64,000 bases of DNA from Loktanella sp. IMCC34160 (GCF_004145845.1 NZ_SELP01000001.1:434001-498000); one strand, 5' to 3'; positions 27,851 to 37,226 are shown, counted from the stretch's first letter. The notes: generated by a model not told the origin, from the letters alone. Translations and numbers: made by a program.

Positions 27851-29146
27851 ATGGCGAATGTGGTGGTTGTCGGCGCGCAGTGGGGCGACGAAGGCAAGGG
27901 CAAGATCGTGGACTGGCTGTCCGAACGGGCCGATGTCATCGCCCGGTTCCAGGGCGGCCACAACGCGGGCCACACGCTGGTGATCGACGGGGCGGTGTTC
28001 AAGCTGCATGCGCTGCCCTCGGGCGTGGTGCGCGGCGGCAAGCTGTCGGTGATCGGCAACGGCGTCGTGCTGGACCCCTGGCACCTGCTGAAAGAGATTG
28101 AAACGATCCGGGGACAGGGCGTCGAGATCAGCCCCGAAACCCTGATGATCGCGGAAAACACGCCGCTGATCCTGCCGATCCACGGAGAATTGGACCGGGC
28201 CCGGGAAGAGGCCGCTTCGAAAGGCACCAAGATCGGCACCACCGGGCGCGGCATCGGGCCCGCCTACGAGGACAAGGTCGGCCGCCGCGCCATCCGCGTG
28301 GCCGATCTGGCGGACGAGGAAACCCTGATCGCCCGCGTCGACCGCGCGCTTCAGCATCACAACCCGCTGCGCCGGGGGCTGGGCTTTGAAGAGGTGGACC
28401 GCGAGGCGCTGATCGCGCAACTCAAGGAAATCGCCCCGCAGATCCTGCAATATGCCGGCCCAGTCTGGAAGGTGATGAACGAAAAGCGCAAGGCCGGTAA
28501 ACGGATCCTGTTCGAAGGGGCGCAGGGCGCGCTTCTGGACATTGATTTCGGCACCTATCCTTTCGTGACGTCCTCGAACGTGATTGCCGGGCAGGCGGCG
28601 ACCGGCGTCGGCATCGGGCCGGGGTCGATCGACTATGTGCTGGGCATCGTGAAGGCCTATACCACCCGCGTGGGCGAAGGCCCGTTCCCGTCGGAACTGT
28701 TCGACGCGGATGGCCAGCGGCTGGGCGAACGGGGGCATGAATTCGGCACCACCACCGGGCGCAAGCGCCGTTGTGGCTGGTTCGATGCGGCACTGGTGCG
28801 TCAAACCTGCGCCACCTCGGGCGTCAACGGCATCTGCCTGACGAAACTGGACGTGCTGGACGGGTTCGAGACCCTGAAAATCTGCGTCGGCTATGATCTG
28901 GACGGTGAACGGCTGGATTATCTGCCCACCGCAGCCGATCAGCAGGCCCGCTGCACCCCGATCTACGAAGAGATCGAAGGCTGGTCGGAGTCGACCGAAG
29001 GCGCCCGCAGCTGGGCCGATCTGCCCGCCGCCGCCATCAAATACGTGCGCCGCATCGAAGAACTGATCGACTGCCCGGTGGCGCTTCTGTCCACCTCGCC
29101 CGAACGCGAGGATACCATCCTCGTCACCGACCCCTTCGCCGACTGA
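27851..29146 (+). CDS. purA: Adenylosuccinate synthetase
   Basis: Couples IMP and aspartate using GTP, the first step from IMP to AMP. The 431-residue protein has the GTP-binding loop [12 protein letters not shown] near residue 10, the HNAGHTL segment, the IMP-site [13 protein letters not shown], and [14 protein letters not shown] near residue 300. The length is standard. Its stop overlaps the start of the DUF2842 gene by one base. Confidence 0.98.
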   Translation: MANVVVVGAQWGDEGKGKIVDWLSERADVIARFQGGHNAGHTLVIDGAVFKLHALPSGVVRGGKLSVIGNGVVLDPWHLLKEIETIRGQGVEISPETLMIAENTPLILPIHGELDRAREEAASKGTKIGTTGRGIGPAYEDKVGRRAIRVADLADEETLIARVDRALQHHNPLRRGLGFEEVDREALIAQLKEIAPQILQYAGPVWKVMNEKRKAGKRILFEGAQGALLDIDFGTYPFVTSSNVIAGQAATGVGIGPGSIDYVLGIVKAYTTRVGEGPFPSELFDADGQRLGERGHEFGTTTGRKRRCGWFDAALVRQTCATSGVNGICLTKLDVLDGFETLKICVGYDLDGERLDYLPTAADQQARCTPIYEEIEGWSESTEGARSWADLPAAAIKYVRRIEELIDCPVALLSTSPEREDTILVTDPFAD

Positions 29147-29391
29147 TGGCGGGGCTGTCCTACAAGGCGCGGAAACGCTGGGCGATAGCCATCCTTCTGG
29201 TCGGGTTGCCGGTCTATATCGTGGCCGCCGTCACGGTGATCGGGCTGCTCTATCCCGACCCGATGGACAAGCCGTCGATCCTTGTGGAACTGGCGATTTA
29301 TGTCGGGTTGGGGGTGCTTTGGGCGGTGCCGCTGAAGTTCATCTTCAAGGGGATCGGCAAGGCCGACCCGAACGGGCCGGCCGAGGAATAG
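29146..29391 (+). CDS. DUF2842 membrane protein
   Basis: An 81-residue protein with two membrane helices (about 13-33 and 46-68) and the DUF2842 pattern SYKARKRWAI and LWAVPLKFIFKGIGKADP. DUF2842 proteins are small alphaproteobacterial membrane proteins without a known role and are often next to purA. Here the start overlaps the purA stop (TGATGG), so translation is coupled. Confidence 0.88.
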   Translation: MAGLSYKARKRWAIAILLVGLPVYIVAAVTVIGLLYPDPMDKPSILVELAIYVGLGVLWAVPLKFIFKGIGKADPNGPAEE

Positions 29392-29486
29392 GACAGGCGC
29401 GGGCGAGTGCCTGTCCGTTGCGCGAGCCGCGCGGAACATCATCCTTCCTTCAGTCGGAAGTAGGTCTTGGCGCGGGCGACCAGCCC

Positions 29487-29618
29487 GGGCCGCGCCCGAC
29501 CCGCCCCAAGGGCGGGCGCATTGCGCCGTGTCAATCAGCACAGGCCGCCGACGTGGCGGAACCATAAATCAAGCAGACCTGCCCGGACAAAGCGCCCGCC
29601 CCGGGTCGGGCGCGGCCC
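29487..29618. repeat. Long inverted repeat between DUF2842 and the peroxidase gene
   Basis: GGGCCGCGCCCGACCC (29487-29502) has an exact inverse at 29603-29618. The similarity continues inwards with GCGGGCGC-type bases, but the left arm carries seven extra bases (GCCCCAA) that make a local hairpin with the following GGGCGGGC. About 100 bases lie between the arms. It could be a two-way terminator or a pair of REP-like units; it lies between two convergent genes. Confidence 0.75.
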
Positions 29619-29619
29619 T

Positions 29620-30939
29620 TCAATCCACCGGCAAGCCAGACGGCACCCTGTCGGGACGCCCAAGCGGGCGCGTGCCTGCTGCGGTCCCTGTCAGCGCCTC
29701 AAGGAAGGCCACCAGATCCGCGATGTCTTCCTCGGTCAGGGCCACCGGCACGATATCCAGCCGCGCTGCCTGCCGCGCCATTTCCAGCCGGTCCTGACGG
29801 ATCGCGAAATCCCCCTCGGCCAGCCAGGGCACCTCGGGCAGGTCCGCATCGGCGGGCGTCCAGTTGGCCGCAGAGGCCACCGGGTCGGCGTGGTGGCGGA
29901 TGATCCCCTCCAGCGTCGCATAGGCCCCGTTGTGGCCATAAGGCGCGGTCAGGGCGACGTTGCGCAGGGGCGAGGTGCGGAACCTGTAGGCATCCTCCAG
30001 CAGGTCGCTTTCCCCCATCCGGCCCACATCGCGCGGCATCGGGTCGAACGGACGGGTGCGGCCGGGGCCAAAGGCCGGCAGGCCAAGGGCATAGAACGCC
30101 TGATCGGTGAAAAGGGGCCCCGAATGGCAGGCCGCGCAATTGGCCTGGCCAAAGAACAAGGCGCGGCCCCGGTCCGCGTCTTCCGGCAGCGGCGCGTCCC
30201 CAGCCAGCCAGCGGTCATAGGGGCTGTCGATGCTGATCCACTCGCTGGCCATGAAGGCCCCCAGCGCATTGCCGATCTCGACGATGGTCACCTCGCTTGG
30301 GTCGTCGATGTGCTCAAATGCCGAAACGAACATCTCGCCGTATTCGGGGATAGTGCGAACCCGCTTTGCGATGACCGGCCAGCCAAGGTCGATCCGGTCG
30401 TGGACCGCGCCTGTCACCTCGTTCTCGCCGACGTTGCCCGCCATCTCGAACTGGGCGGTCAGCGGGAACAGGGCCTGCGCGGCAAGGATGTTGTCCAACC
30501 CCTGCGGCAGCCATTCCTCGGCCGGGCTGTCAAAACCGTTGCCGAACTGGTCAGACACCTCCAGCCGCCCGTCGTGGAACATGACCCGGACGGAGCGGTG
30601 ACCAAGGTTCCACAAGCCCGGCGCGTTGCGCGGCACGCGTTTGCGGATACGGTCGGGGCCCGCGCCGGGGGTGCGGTCAGGGCCGACACCCGCGCCACCC
30701 TCGCCGATCCCAAGGCTTAACCCGTCGCCGCTGCCCTGATCGTGGTGGTGGCAGGTGCCGCAGGAAATATTGCGGTTGCCGCTGAGGATCGGATCATAGA
30801 ACAGCAACTGCCCGATCCGGGCTTGCGCCGCGTCCACTCGCAGGAAATCATCAAGGCTGATCGGTTCGGGGTCCGCCCGTAGCGACCCGGCCAGAAGGAC
30901 AAGCACCAGATGAAGACCGCAGGCAAAACGATGTTTCAT
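29620..30939 (-). CDS. Di-haem cytochrome c peroxidase family protein
   Basis: A periplasmic di-haem protein of 439 residues with a signal peptide (LVLVLLAGSLRA). The two haem sites are CGTCHH near residue 61 and CAACHS near residue 270. Long spacing and text such as NAPGLWNLGHR and YGHNGAYATLEGIIRHH place it with the MauG/CcpA superfamily. It may reduce peroxide or oxidise a protein or small molecule. Its start region overlaps a divergent gene by 30 bases, which is unusual and leaves no separate promoter region. Confidence 0.9.
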   Translation of the reverse strand: MKHRFACGLHLVLVLLAGSLRADPEPISLDDFLRVDAAQARIGQLLFYDPILSGNRNISCGTCHHHDQGSGDGLSLGIGEGGAGVGPDRTPGAGPDRIRKRVPRNAPGLWNLGHRSVRVMFHDGRLEVSDQFGNGFDSPAEEWLPQGLDNILAAQALFPLTAQFEMAGNVGENEVTGAVHDRIDLGWPVIAKRVRTIPEYGEMFVSAFEHIDDPSEVTIVEIGNALGAFMASEWISIDSPYDRWLAGDAPLPEDADRGRALFFGQANCAACHSGPLFTDQAFYALGLPAFGPGRTRPFDPMPRDVGRMGESDLLEDAYRFRTSPLRNVALTAPYGHNGAYATLEGIIRHHADPVASAANWTPADADLPEVPWLAEGDFAIRQDRLEMARQAARLDIVPVALTEEDIADLVAFLEALTGTAAGTRPLGRPDRVPSGLPVD

Positions 30940-31410
30940 AGGATCATTCTGGCAGGTTGTCTGGCAGTCTCAACCCCGGTCTTCGCCGCCGATTTGGAAG
31001 AGGCACGCGACCTGATGGAGGCGGGCGCGTTCACCGAGGCGATGGCGCAGTTCCGGGTGCTGGCGCGGTCCGGCAATGCCGACGCGGAAGAGCTGATCGG
31101 GGTCATGTATGCGCTGGGCCTTGGGGTGGAACGGGACGACGAGCGGGCCTTCGACTGGTATCTGCGGGCCTCGCTGAAAGGGCACCCGGGGGCGCAATCC
31201 GGGCTGGGCTGGTATTACGAGGTCGGGCGCGGCATCCCCGAACCGGACCTTGTGCGGGCCTACCTGTGGTATGCGCTATCGGCCATCGGCGGGGACGTGG
31301 ACGCACCGGATTCACTGGAAGAGCTGACCCCACGTATGACGGCCGAGGAACGGGCGCGGGCACAGGTGCTGATCGACGACTACCGGCCATGGATATATCC
31401 GTTCCGGTAA
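30910..31410 (+). CDS. Secreted Sel1-repeat protein
   Basis: A 166-residue protein with a signal peptide (IILAGCLAVSTPVFA) and three Sel1-like repeats: about residues 47-81 (ADAEELIGVMYALGLGVERD), 82-118 (GAQSGLGWYYEVGRGI) and a shorter third. Such repeats mediate protein contacts. The start at 30910 has AAGGA about 11 bases upstream; the next ATG is at 30931. Either start lies inside or abuts the divergent peroxidase gene start at 30939. Confidence 0.85.
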   Translation: MKTAGKTMFHRIILAGCLAVSTPVFAADLEEARDLMEAGAFTEAMAQFRVLARSGNADAEELIGVMYALGLGVERDDERAFDWYLRASLKGHPGAQSGLGWYYEVGRGIPEPDLVRAYLWYALSAIGGDVDAPDSLEELTPRMTAEERARAQVLIDDYRPWIYPFR

Positions 31411-31515
31411 GGGGGGCGGGTCCGCATTGCGGGACTTTGATGCGCTTCAAAAAGCAAGCATTAATGACCGGTTCTTCGTTGCCAATTCAGATCGGTAGGC
31501 GACGGCCCGAGCCGT

Positions 31516-32304
31516 TCAGCGATTTGTGTCATCACTTTTACCCCTCGCCAATCGCGTCAGGAACACTGAGAGCAGGATCGTATTCACGGGCCCAAGTATT
31601 ATGACTAGGAAAAGTAAGAAAGTACCAAGTATGCCTGCAAGAGTGATAATGAATCTCTGCAATGATAGTGTTACCAAAACCTTCTCAGAGGTGATTTCGA
31701 CATCATCTAAAGCAAGTGCCGCAAGTCTGAAGCGGCCGTCGTTCACGCGACTTAGGTCATAGATTGGAAATGAGCCTAAAACATTGTCCAGTAAGTCCAA
31801 CGCATCTTCGCGCAGCGCCGTCTCATGGTATTCGTTGGCTTCAGCCAAACGCCTAATTCGATCGTCCTCACCACTTGTTTCGGCTTCCTCCGTTTCGCGT
31901 CGCAAAATCCCCTCTAGGGTTGATCTAACGTCAGAAATAGTGCTTTCGCTATTTTCCGAGAACGCGAACACAACGTTGTCATGCTTAAGGTCCGACAGGT
32001 AAAATCTGCCGTTTTCGTACCTAAGCGAAGAGGCAACGTCGGCTGTCCCCATTCCCTCTAGTGTCAGGCCACGTGCATCAAACTGTGCTTCCAGAACTAT
32101 CTTGTTCTCATCACTCAGTTGCACAACAGCCGACTGAACGGTCACCGAGAAGCCACTATTAACTGTGTAGGGTAGGTTCTCGTCCACGCCTTCGGCAATT
32201 TGAGCTTCAGTAATTTCTATGATGTAGGGCGGAACAAGAACGAATGCGAGCCCAAGAGCCGCCAGCGAGAAGGCAAGAAATAATATCAGAATTCGACGTA
32301 GCAT
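31516..32304 (-). CDS. DUF1439-like membrane-anchored protein in AT-rich DNA
   Basis: A 262-residue protein with an N-terminal helix (about 5-28) and a C-terminal hydrophobic pair (about 215-250). The central part YTVNSGFSVTVQSAVVQL and AQFDARGL resembles the YceB/DUF1439 lipid-binding-like fold. The gene is far less GC-rich than its surroundings: the 60 bases at 31921-31980 are 43% GC against 70% at 30121-30180. That suggests horizontal transfer. It is not clearly in an operon. Family assignment is tentative. Confidence 0.7.
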   Translation of the reverse strand: MLRRILILFLAFSLAALGLAFVLVPPYIIEITEAQIAEGVDENLPYTVNSGFSVTVQSAVVQLSDENKIVLEAQFDARGLTLEGMGTADVASSLRYENGRFYLSDLKHDNVVFAFSENSESTISDVRSTLEGILRRETEEAETSGEDDRIRRLAEANEYHETALREDALDLLDNVLGSFPIYDLSRVNDGRFRLAALALDDVEITSEKVLVTLSLQRFIITLAGILGTFLLFLVIILGPVNTILLSVFLTRLARGKSDDTNR

Positions 32305-32430
32305 TCGGCTTTTCCCGGATTGTCTCCACGAATACGCTCAACCTATTCCATTTGTAAACGACTAGAACCGGTCATTGGTGCACAGCGAAGAAATAGTGGT
32401 ATTGGGCACAAGCCTGGCTTCCCCCGCACA

Positions 32431-32464
32431 AAGAAAAAGGCCGCTCCGGCGTCCCGGAGCGGCC
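32431..32464 (-). terminator. Rho-independent terminator of the TRAP/monooxygenase operon
   Basis: An 11-bp perfect stem, GGCCGCTCCGG (32439-32449) with CCGGAGCGGCC (32454-32464), and four-base loop are followed on the minus strand by TTTTTCTTTG. It lies 23 bases after the stop of the TRAP binding-protein gene and closes the island on its left. Confidence 0.93.
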
Positions 32465-32486
32465 ACTGTCTCGGACCTCTGAACCT

Positions 32487-33554
32487 TTAGTTCAGGTCGG
32501 CCTCGTAGGCGGCGGCAAGGTCTGCCTCGGCCTCGCCCACGGCGGCGATCAGCGCGTCAAGGATCTGGTCCCCGCCCTGAACGTTTTCGCGGAACCAGCC
32601 CTGCACCGGGGCGGCGGCCTCGGCGAATGCGGCCTTTTCGTCCGGGGTCGGGACATAGATGTCACCGCCGCCTTCAACGAAATCGGCATAGGCCTGGATC
32701 GCGCCCCGCTTCGGCGCGGCAAAGGTGGCCTGCTGAAGCGCATAGAAGCCGTCAACGACGACGCGGCGCATCGCCGGGTCCATGTCCATGAATTTGTCGT
32801 TGTTCATCCACCACAGGGCGCCCATGTAGGCGTGCCCATCAAGGGTGATGTACTGCAGGCCCGCATCGGGGAATTTCATGCCCATGATGTCGGTGATGCC
32901 GTTCTTGGACCCGTCAACAACGCCGGTCTGGAACGAGGTGAACAGTTCCGGCCACGGGATCGGGGTCGGCGAGGCGCCAAGGGCGCGAACCAGTTCCTGC
33001 GGCAGGTCGGCGACCACGGTGCGGATCTTCAGCCCTTCCATATCGGCCGGGGTCTGAATGCGCCGCTGGGTGTTGGCGAAGTTGCGCCAGCCGCCGGTGT
33101 TGCCGATGGTCATCAGGCGGATGGTGTCGCCGCTGTCTGCAAGGGCCATATCGCGCATGGTGCGCACGAAGTCACCCTGCAGCACATGTTCGGCCACCCG
33201 GTCGTCGGCCATCAGGTAGGGCAGGTCCAGAACCTGCACATAGGGGAAGATGCCCGCGGCCCCGCCCGAGGTGGAGATGTAGATGTCGATCGACCCTTCC
33301 GACACGCCCTCAAGGCATTCGGCGCCGTTCGAGCACAGCTGGGTGCCGATGAACAATTCCACTTCGATCGCGCCGTTCGACGCGGCTTCGACGTAGTCCT
33401 TGAACACGATCAGACCGGCATAGTCTTCGTCCGCTTCGTTCGAGTTCGCAGTGGCGCGCAGGGTGATCGTTTCGCCATGCCCTTCGGCATATGCGGCGAC
33501 CCCCGCGAAGGAAGCGGCGGTTATGGTCGCCGCGGTCAAGAGATGTTTCAGCAT
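32487..33554 (-). CDS. TRAP transporter substrate-binding protein (DctP family)
   Basis: A 355-residue periplasmic binding protein with a signal peptide (MLKHLLTAATITAASFAGVA then AYA). The ligand arginine expected in this family is visible in EGLKIRTVVADLP, and the following PWPELFTSFQTGVVDGSKNG is a standard family motif. The arginine binds an acidic group of the ligand (carboxylate, possibly sulfonate). It is the last gene of the six-gene minus-strand operon and ends in a strong terminator. Which acid it binds is not known. Confidence 0.93.
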   Translation of the reverse strand: MLKHLLTAATITAASFAGVAAYAEGHGETITLRATANSNEADEDYAGLIVFKDYVEAASNGAIEVELFIGTQLCSNGAECLEGVSEGSIDIYISTSGGAAGIFPYVQVLDLPYLMADDRVAEHVLQGDFVRTMRDMALADSGDTIRLMTIGNTGGWRNFANTQRRIQTPADMEGLKIRTVVADLPQELVRALGASPTPIPWPELFTSFQTGVVDGSKNGITDIMGMKFPDAGLQYITLDGHAYMGALWWMNNDKFMDMDPAMRRVVVDGFYALQQATFAAPKRGAIQAYADFVEGGGDIYVPTPDEKAAFAEAAAPVQGWFRENVQGGDQILDALIAAVGEAEADLAAAYEADLN

Positions 33555-33581
33555 TCGGAGTCCTCCCAGTTGGCTGTCATC

Positions 33582-35153
33582 TTAGTTGGTGAATTGTGGC
33601 TCAGGGCTTATGCACGCCATGTAGCCGACGTCCGGCGAACATCCCAAGAAGTCCGCAAGATAGGGAACCGTCATCGAGATCTGCGGGACATAGGTGATCA
33701 GGAAGATCACCGCGACCTCGACCGCAAGGAAGGGCAGGATCGCGCGGGCGATGGTTTCCACCCGCTCCCGGCTGACCGTGGAGGCGACGAACAACACCAG
33801 CCCCATGGGCGGGGTGGCAAGGCCGACGGTTAGGTTGACGCTCATGATGATGGCAAAGTGAACCGGGTGAACTCCCAGTTCGACGAAGATCGGGCCAAGG
33901 ATCGGCCCGAGGATGATGATCGCGGGCCCGGCGTCCAGAAACATGCCCACGATGAACAACAGGATGTTGATCAGGAACAACAGGACCAACGGGTTCTGGC
34001 TCAGGCTCAGGATCTGTTCGGTAAGGATCTGCGGCGCATAGGACAGCGACACGACCGTCTTGAACGCCACCGCCGCCCCCACCAGCATCAGCACCGCCGA
34101 GGTGGCCAGGGCCGAACGTGACAGCACCGCGATCAGGTCTTTCACGGTCATCGAGCGCAGCACGAAGAAGCTGACTATCAGGGCATAGAGGACCGCGATG
34201 GCCGAGGCCTCAGTCGGGGTCATCACCCCGATCAGGATGCCGCCAAGGATGATGATCGGGGTTTGCAGCGGCGCGATGGCCTTTTTGCAGACCATGCGGA
34301 AATCGTGGCTGACGCGGCGGCGGTAACCCATCATCAGCCCATGCGCGATGACCAGCATGACGGCAAAGACGATCCACAGGTTGATCTGGTGCAGCTTATC
34401 GCCGTTGTCGTCCAGCGTCGCCAGACCGACCCGCACCGACAGGCCCGAATAGACGGCCATCAGCAGGCCCGCCACGTTCAGCCGCAGCAGCAGGAAGCTG
34501 ACCCAATATTCCACCGGGCTGACCGTCTGGTTCTTGGTGACGATCCGTTCCGCCTTGGGCAGGTCATAGCGGTCGGCCATCAGCCGGACCACGACCATCA
34601 GGCCAACGCCGACAAGAATGCCCGGAACGATCCCCGCAAGGAACAGGGCCGCCACGCTTTCGCCCATGACATAGGCATAGATGATCATGATCCCCGACGG
34701 CGGGATGATCGGCCCGATCACCGAACTGGCGGCGGTGACGGCGGCGGCGAATTTGCGGGTATAGCCGTTCTTTTCCATCGCCGGGATCAGGGTGGACCCA
34801 AGGGCCGAGGTATCGGCCACCGCCGACCCGGACAGGCCCGCAAAGAGGATCGACGACAGGATGTTCACATGGGCCAGCCCGCCGCGCAGATGCCCCATGA
34901 TCGCCTGCGAAAACTCGACCAGGCGGATCGTGATGCCGCCGCGGTTCATGATCTCGCCCGCCAACATGAAGAAAGGCAGGGCCATCAGCGGGAAACTGTC
35001 CATCCCGTTGTAAAAATTGCGATAAAGGACTGACAATTGGCGGGACTGATCGTCCAGAACCAACAGGCCGAAGGGGGCTGCCAGCAGGGCAAAGACCACC
35101 GGCAGGCCGATCATGATCAGGATCAGGAATAGGGGCAGGAACCACAACAGCAT
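33582..35153 (-). CDS. TRAP transporter large permease (DctM family), enlarged
   Basis: The ion-coupled permease of the TRAP system. At 523 residues it is about 90 longer than the usual ~430. The extra segment at about residues 195-290 contains a cytoplasmic stretch (DLPKAERIVTKNQTVSPVEY) and two more hydrophobic helices. Normal DctM landmarks such as LAGEIMNRGGITIRLVEF and PMGLVLFVASTVS are intact. It overlaps the small permease gene by one base. Confidence 0.93.
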   Translation of the reverse strand: MLLWFLPLFLILIMIGLPVVFALLAAPFGLLVLDDQSRQLSVLYRNFYNGMDSFPLMALPFFMLAGEIMNRGGITIRLVEFSQAIMGHLRGGLAHVNILSSILFAGLSGSAVADTSALGSTLIPAMEKNGYTRKFAAAVTAASSVIGPIIPPSGIMIIYAYVMGESVAALFLAGIVPGILVGVGLMVVVRLMADRYDLPKAERIVTKNQTVSPVEYWVSFLLLRLNVAGLLMAVYSGLSVRVGLATLDDNGDKLHQINLWIVFAVMLVIAHGLMMGYRRRVSHDFRMVCKKAIAPLQTPIIILGGILIGVMTPTEASAIAVLYALIVSFFVLRSMTVKDLIAVLSRSALATSAVLMLVGAAVAFKTVVSLSYAPQILTEQILSLSQNPLVLLFLINILLFIVGMFLDAGPAIIILGPILGPIFVELGVHPVHFAIIMSVNLTVGLATPPMGLVLFVASTVSRERVETIARAILPFLAVEVAVIFLITYVPQISMTVPYLADFLGCSPDVGYMACISPEPQFTN

Positions 35154-35749
35154 CAGTCAGCCCCCGCCATATCTTCGCCCCGCAGGTCGGTCAGCCGGTC
35201 GGCCCCGCCCATCAGGGTGATCAGGTTGCGCAAGATCAGTTCGACGTTCACGAGGATCAGCAGGTTGATCCCCACCCAAAGCGCCGCGTATTGGAATTGA
35301 TTGGCGAATTTCGGCCCGCATTTGCCGACCTCGATCCCGAAGGGCCAGCGCAGCGACGACGAACAGCCGCGCCCGGTCAGGCTGTCGACATGGTTGTGCA
35401 GCCCCTTGTCCCAGGCGATGACCAGAACCCACATCGAAATGCACAACAGCCCCAGTGACAGCAGCGTCGCGCCGATCTTGGGCAGGGCACGTTCCAGCAT
35501 GTCGATGGCCACGAACCCGCCCTGCCGAAAGGCCAGCGGCGCCATCAGCCCGGTCATCCACAGCATCCCGAACCGGGCACCTTCCTCGGTCCAGTTGGGG
35601 GCGTCGTTCAGCACGTAGCGGAAAAAGACCTGCCCAAGGATCAGGCAGACCATAACGGCAAGAGCCGCGACCGCGATGATGCGGCCGACGGCCAGAACAG
35701 CGTTGTTCAGTCGCTCGAGGGGCCAAAGCAGCCCCATCAATACCGCCAT
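35153..35749 (-). CDS. TRAP transporter small permease (DctQ family)
   Basis: A 198-residue four-helix protein that forms the membrane complex with the large permease. DctQ features are visible in NDAPNWTEEGARFGMLWMTGL and RQGGFVAIDMLERALP. An extended loop near residues 125-155 (SLTGRGCSSSLRWPFGIEVG) with two cysteines is not typical. It is the first transport gene after the flavin reductase, with a 78-base gap. Confidence 0.9.
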   Translation of the reverse strand: MAVLMGLLWPLERLNNAVLAVGRIIAVAALAVMVCLILGQVFFRYVLNDAPNWTEEGARFGMLWMTGLMAPLAFRQGGFVAIDMLERALPKIGATLLSLGLLCISMWVLVIAWDKGLHNHVDSLTGRGCSSSLRWPFGIEVGKCGPKFANQFQYAALWVGINLLILVNVELILRNLITLMGGADRLTDLRGEDMAGAD

Positions 35750-35827
35750 TGCGGTCCTCCCTATATCGGGGCGCGATGCCCCGTCCCGTTGGATCGGCCA
35801 GGCTCTTTTCGGCCCGGTCCGGATGGG

Positions 35828-36337
35828 TCAGCCCGGCAGGCTGACCAGTTTGCCGCTTTGGAACAACAGCGGCGCACCCTCGCGAAAGGCGGCGCGGCGC
35901 ACCCGGCCCACCTGGATCACGTGATCCCCCGCATCATGCGAGGCCTCCAGATCACATTCGAAACAGGCAAGGCAGCCGCCGATGATCGGCACGCCATGAT
36001 CTCCGATCTCCCAGTCCAGCCCGTCAAAAGCCGCTTTGTTGCGGGCAAACCCCTCGCAGATATAGCGCTGGTGGCTGTGAAGCACGTGAATGGCGAAATG
36101 CTTGGCCTCGGCGAAATGGTGGAACCGGTTTGACCCCTTCGCAGGGGACCACAGCACCAGCGGCGGATCGAGGCTGACCGAGGAAAAGCTGTTCACGGTG
36201 ATCCCCACCGGGCCTTCGTCGCTGTCGGTGGTGACAATGGTCACCCCTGTCGCGAAGGCCCCCAGCGCACTGCGGTAGCCACGTGAATCCGTTGTCGGGT
36301 CAAGAACCTGCATCTGATGATCCCAGCCTCCATCCAT
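35828..36337 (-). CDS. Flavin reductase (FMN reductase domain), partner of the monooxygenase
   Basis: A 169-residue NAD(P)H:FMN oxidoreductase-like protein. Typical text is RSALGAFATGVTIVTT, GITVNSFSSVSLDPPLVLW (flavin site) and GDHVIQVGRV near the C-terminus. It would supply reduced FMN to the SsuD-like enzyme encoded two genes upstream. The start at 36337 is one base after the stop of the aldo/keto reductase gene. The pairing with a flavin-dependent monooxygenase and a reductase matches SmoA of the sulfoquinovose monooxygenase pathway in role. Confidence 0.9.
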   Translation of the reverse strand: MDGGWDHQMQVLDPTTDSRGYRSALGAFATGVTIVTTDSDEGPVGITVNSFSSVSLDPPLVLWSPAKGSNRFHHFAEAKHFAIHVLHSHQRYICEGFARNKAAFDGLDWEIGDHGVPIIGGCLACFECDLEASHDAGDHVIQVGRVRRAAFREGAPLLFQSGKLVSLPG

Positions 36338-36338
36338 G

Positions 36339-37226
36339 TCAGGCGACCTCCCGTCCCAGTGCCGCAGTGTAAAGCTCGAACCAGCGTTCACGGCCCATCT
36401 CGACCTTCAGCGCGTCCGAGATCTTGCCGATCCGGCCAAGGTTGTTGGTGCCCATGACCGGCAGGATGCGGGCCGGATGCGCCAGCAGCCACGCGGTGGC
36501 CACGGCGGCGCGGTCGGTGCCGCTTTCAGCGGCGATCTGGTCCATCAGCCGGGTCAGGTCGGTATCGGCGGTCATCAGGCTGCCACCACCCAGCGGGGAC
36601 CATGCCATCGGCGGCAGGCCCCGTTCCTGAAGAAACGCCACATCGCCATTGGTGAACCCGTCATGGGCGGTGAGGCTCAGTTCGATCTGGTTGGTCACCA
36701 GCTTGGTCTTCATCGCCGATTGCAGCAGGGTCCAGTCCCAGGGTTTGAAGTTCGACACGCCCACGGCGCGGACCTTACCGCTGGCCACAACCTCATCCAG
36801 CACGGCGCCGGTTTCATGGTGGTCCATGAACGGGTCGGGGCGATGCACCAGCAAAAGGTCGATCTTGTCGATCCCCATCAGGCGCAGGGAATGATCGACC
36901 GAGGCAAGGATATGGGCGCGGCTGGTGTCGTAATACTTGACCTTCGCATCCGAATACCGGCCGCAGGGGGCGACGATATCGCATTTGGTGACGATCTCGA
37001 TCTGGTCCTTCAGGGCCGGGGTCAGGGCCGCGCCCATGATCTCTTCGGCCATGTATTCGCCGTAGATGTCGGCCTGATCCATCGTGGTGATGCCCTGTTC
37101 AAGGCAGGCCTCGATCTTGGCCTGCACATGCGCGGGCGATGTGTCGGCGTCATCGCCCAGCCGCCACAGGCCATAGACGATGCGGGAAAAGGACAGCCCG
37201 TCCTGAATCTCGATCCGGTCCATCAT
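36339..37226 (-). CDS. Aldo/keto reductase, YdhF-like
   Basis: A 295-residue NADPH-dependent reductase. The AKR tetrad is visible: Asp and Tyr in TTMDQADIYGEY, Lys in IEIVTKCDI, and His in LLLVHRPDP. YdhF-type text is FSRIVYGLWRL and NQIELSLTAHDGF. It likely reduces the aldehyde formed by the monooxygenase. The start overlaps the monooxygenase stop (ATGA) and has AGGAGAG upstream. The substrate is inferred from neighbours only. Confidence 0.93.
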   Translation of the reverse strand: MMDRIEIQDGLSFSRIVYGLWRLGDDADTSPAHVQAKIEACLEQGITTMDQADIYGEYMAEEIMGAALTPALKDQIEIVTKCDIVAPCGRYSDAKVKYYDTSRAHILASVDHSLRLMGIDKIDLLLVHRPDPFMDHHETGAVLDEVVASGKVRAVGVSNFKPWDWTLLQSAMKTKLVTNQIELSLTAHDGFTNGDVAFLQERGLPPMAWSPLGGGSLMTADTDLTRLMDQIAAESGTDRAAVATAWLLAHPARILPVMGTNNLGRIGKISDALKVEMGRERWFELYTAALGREVA

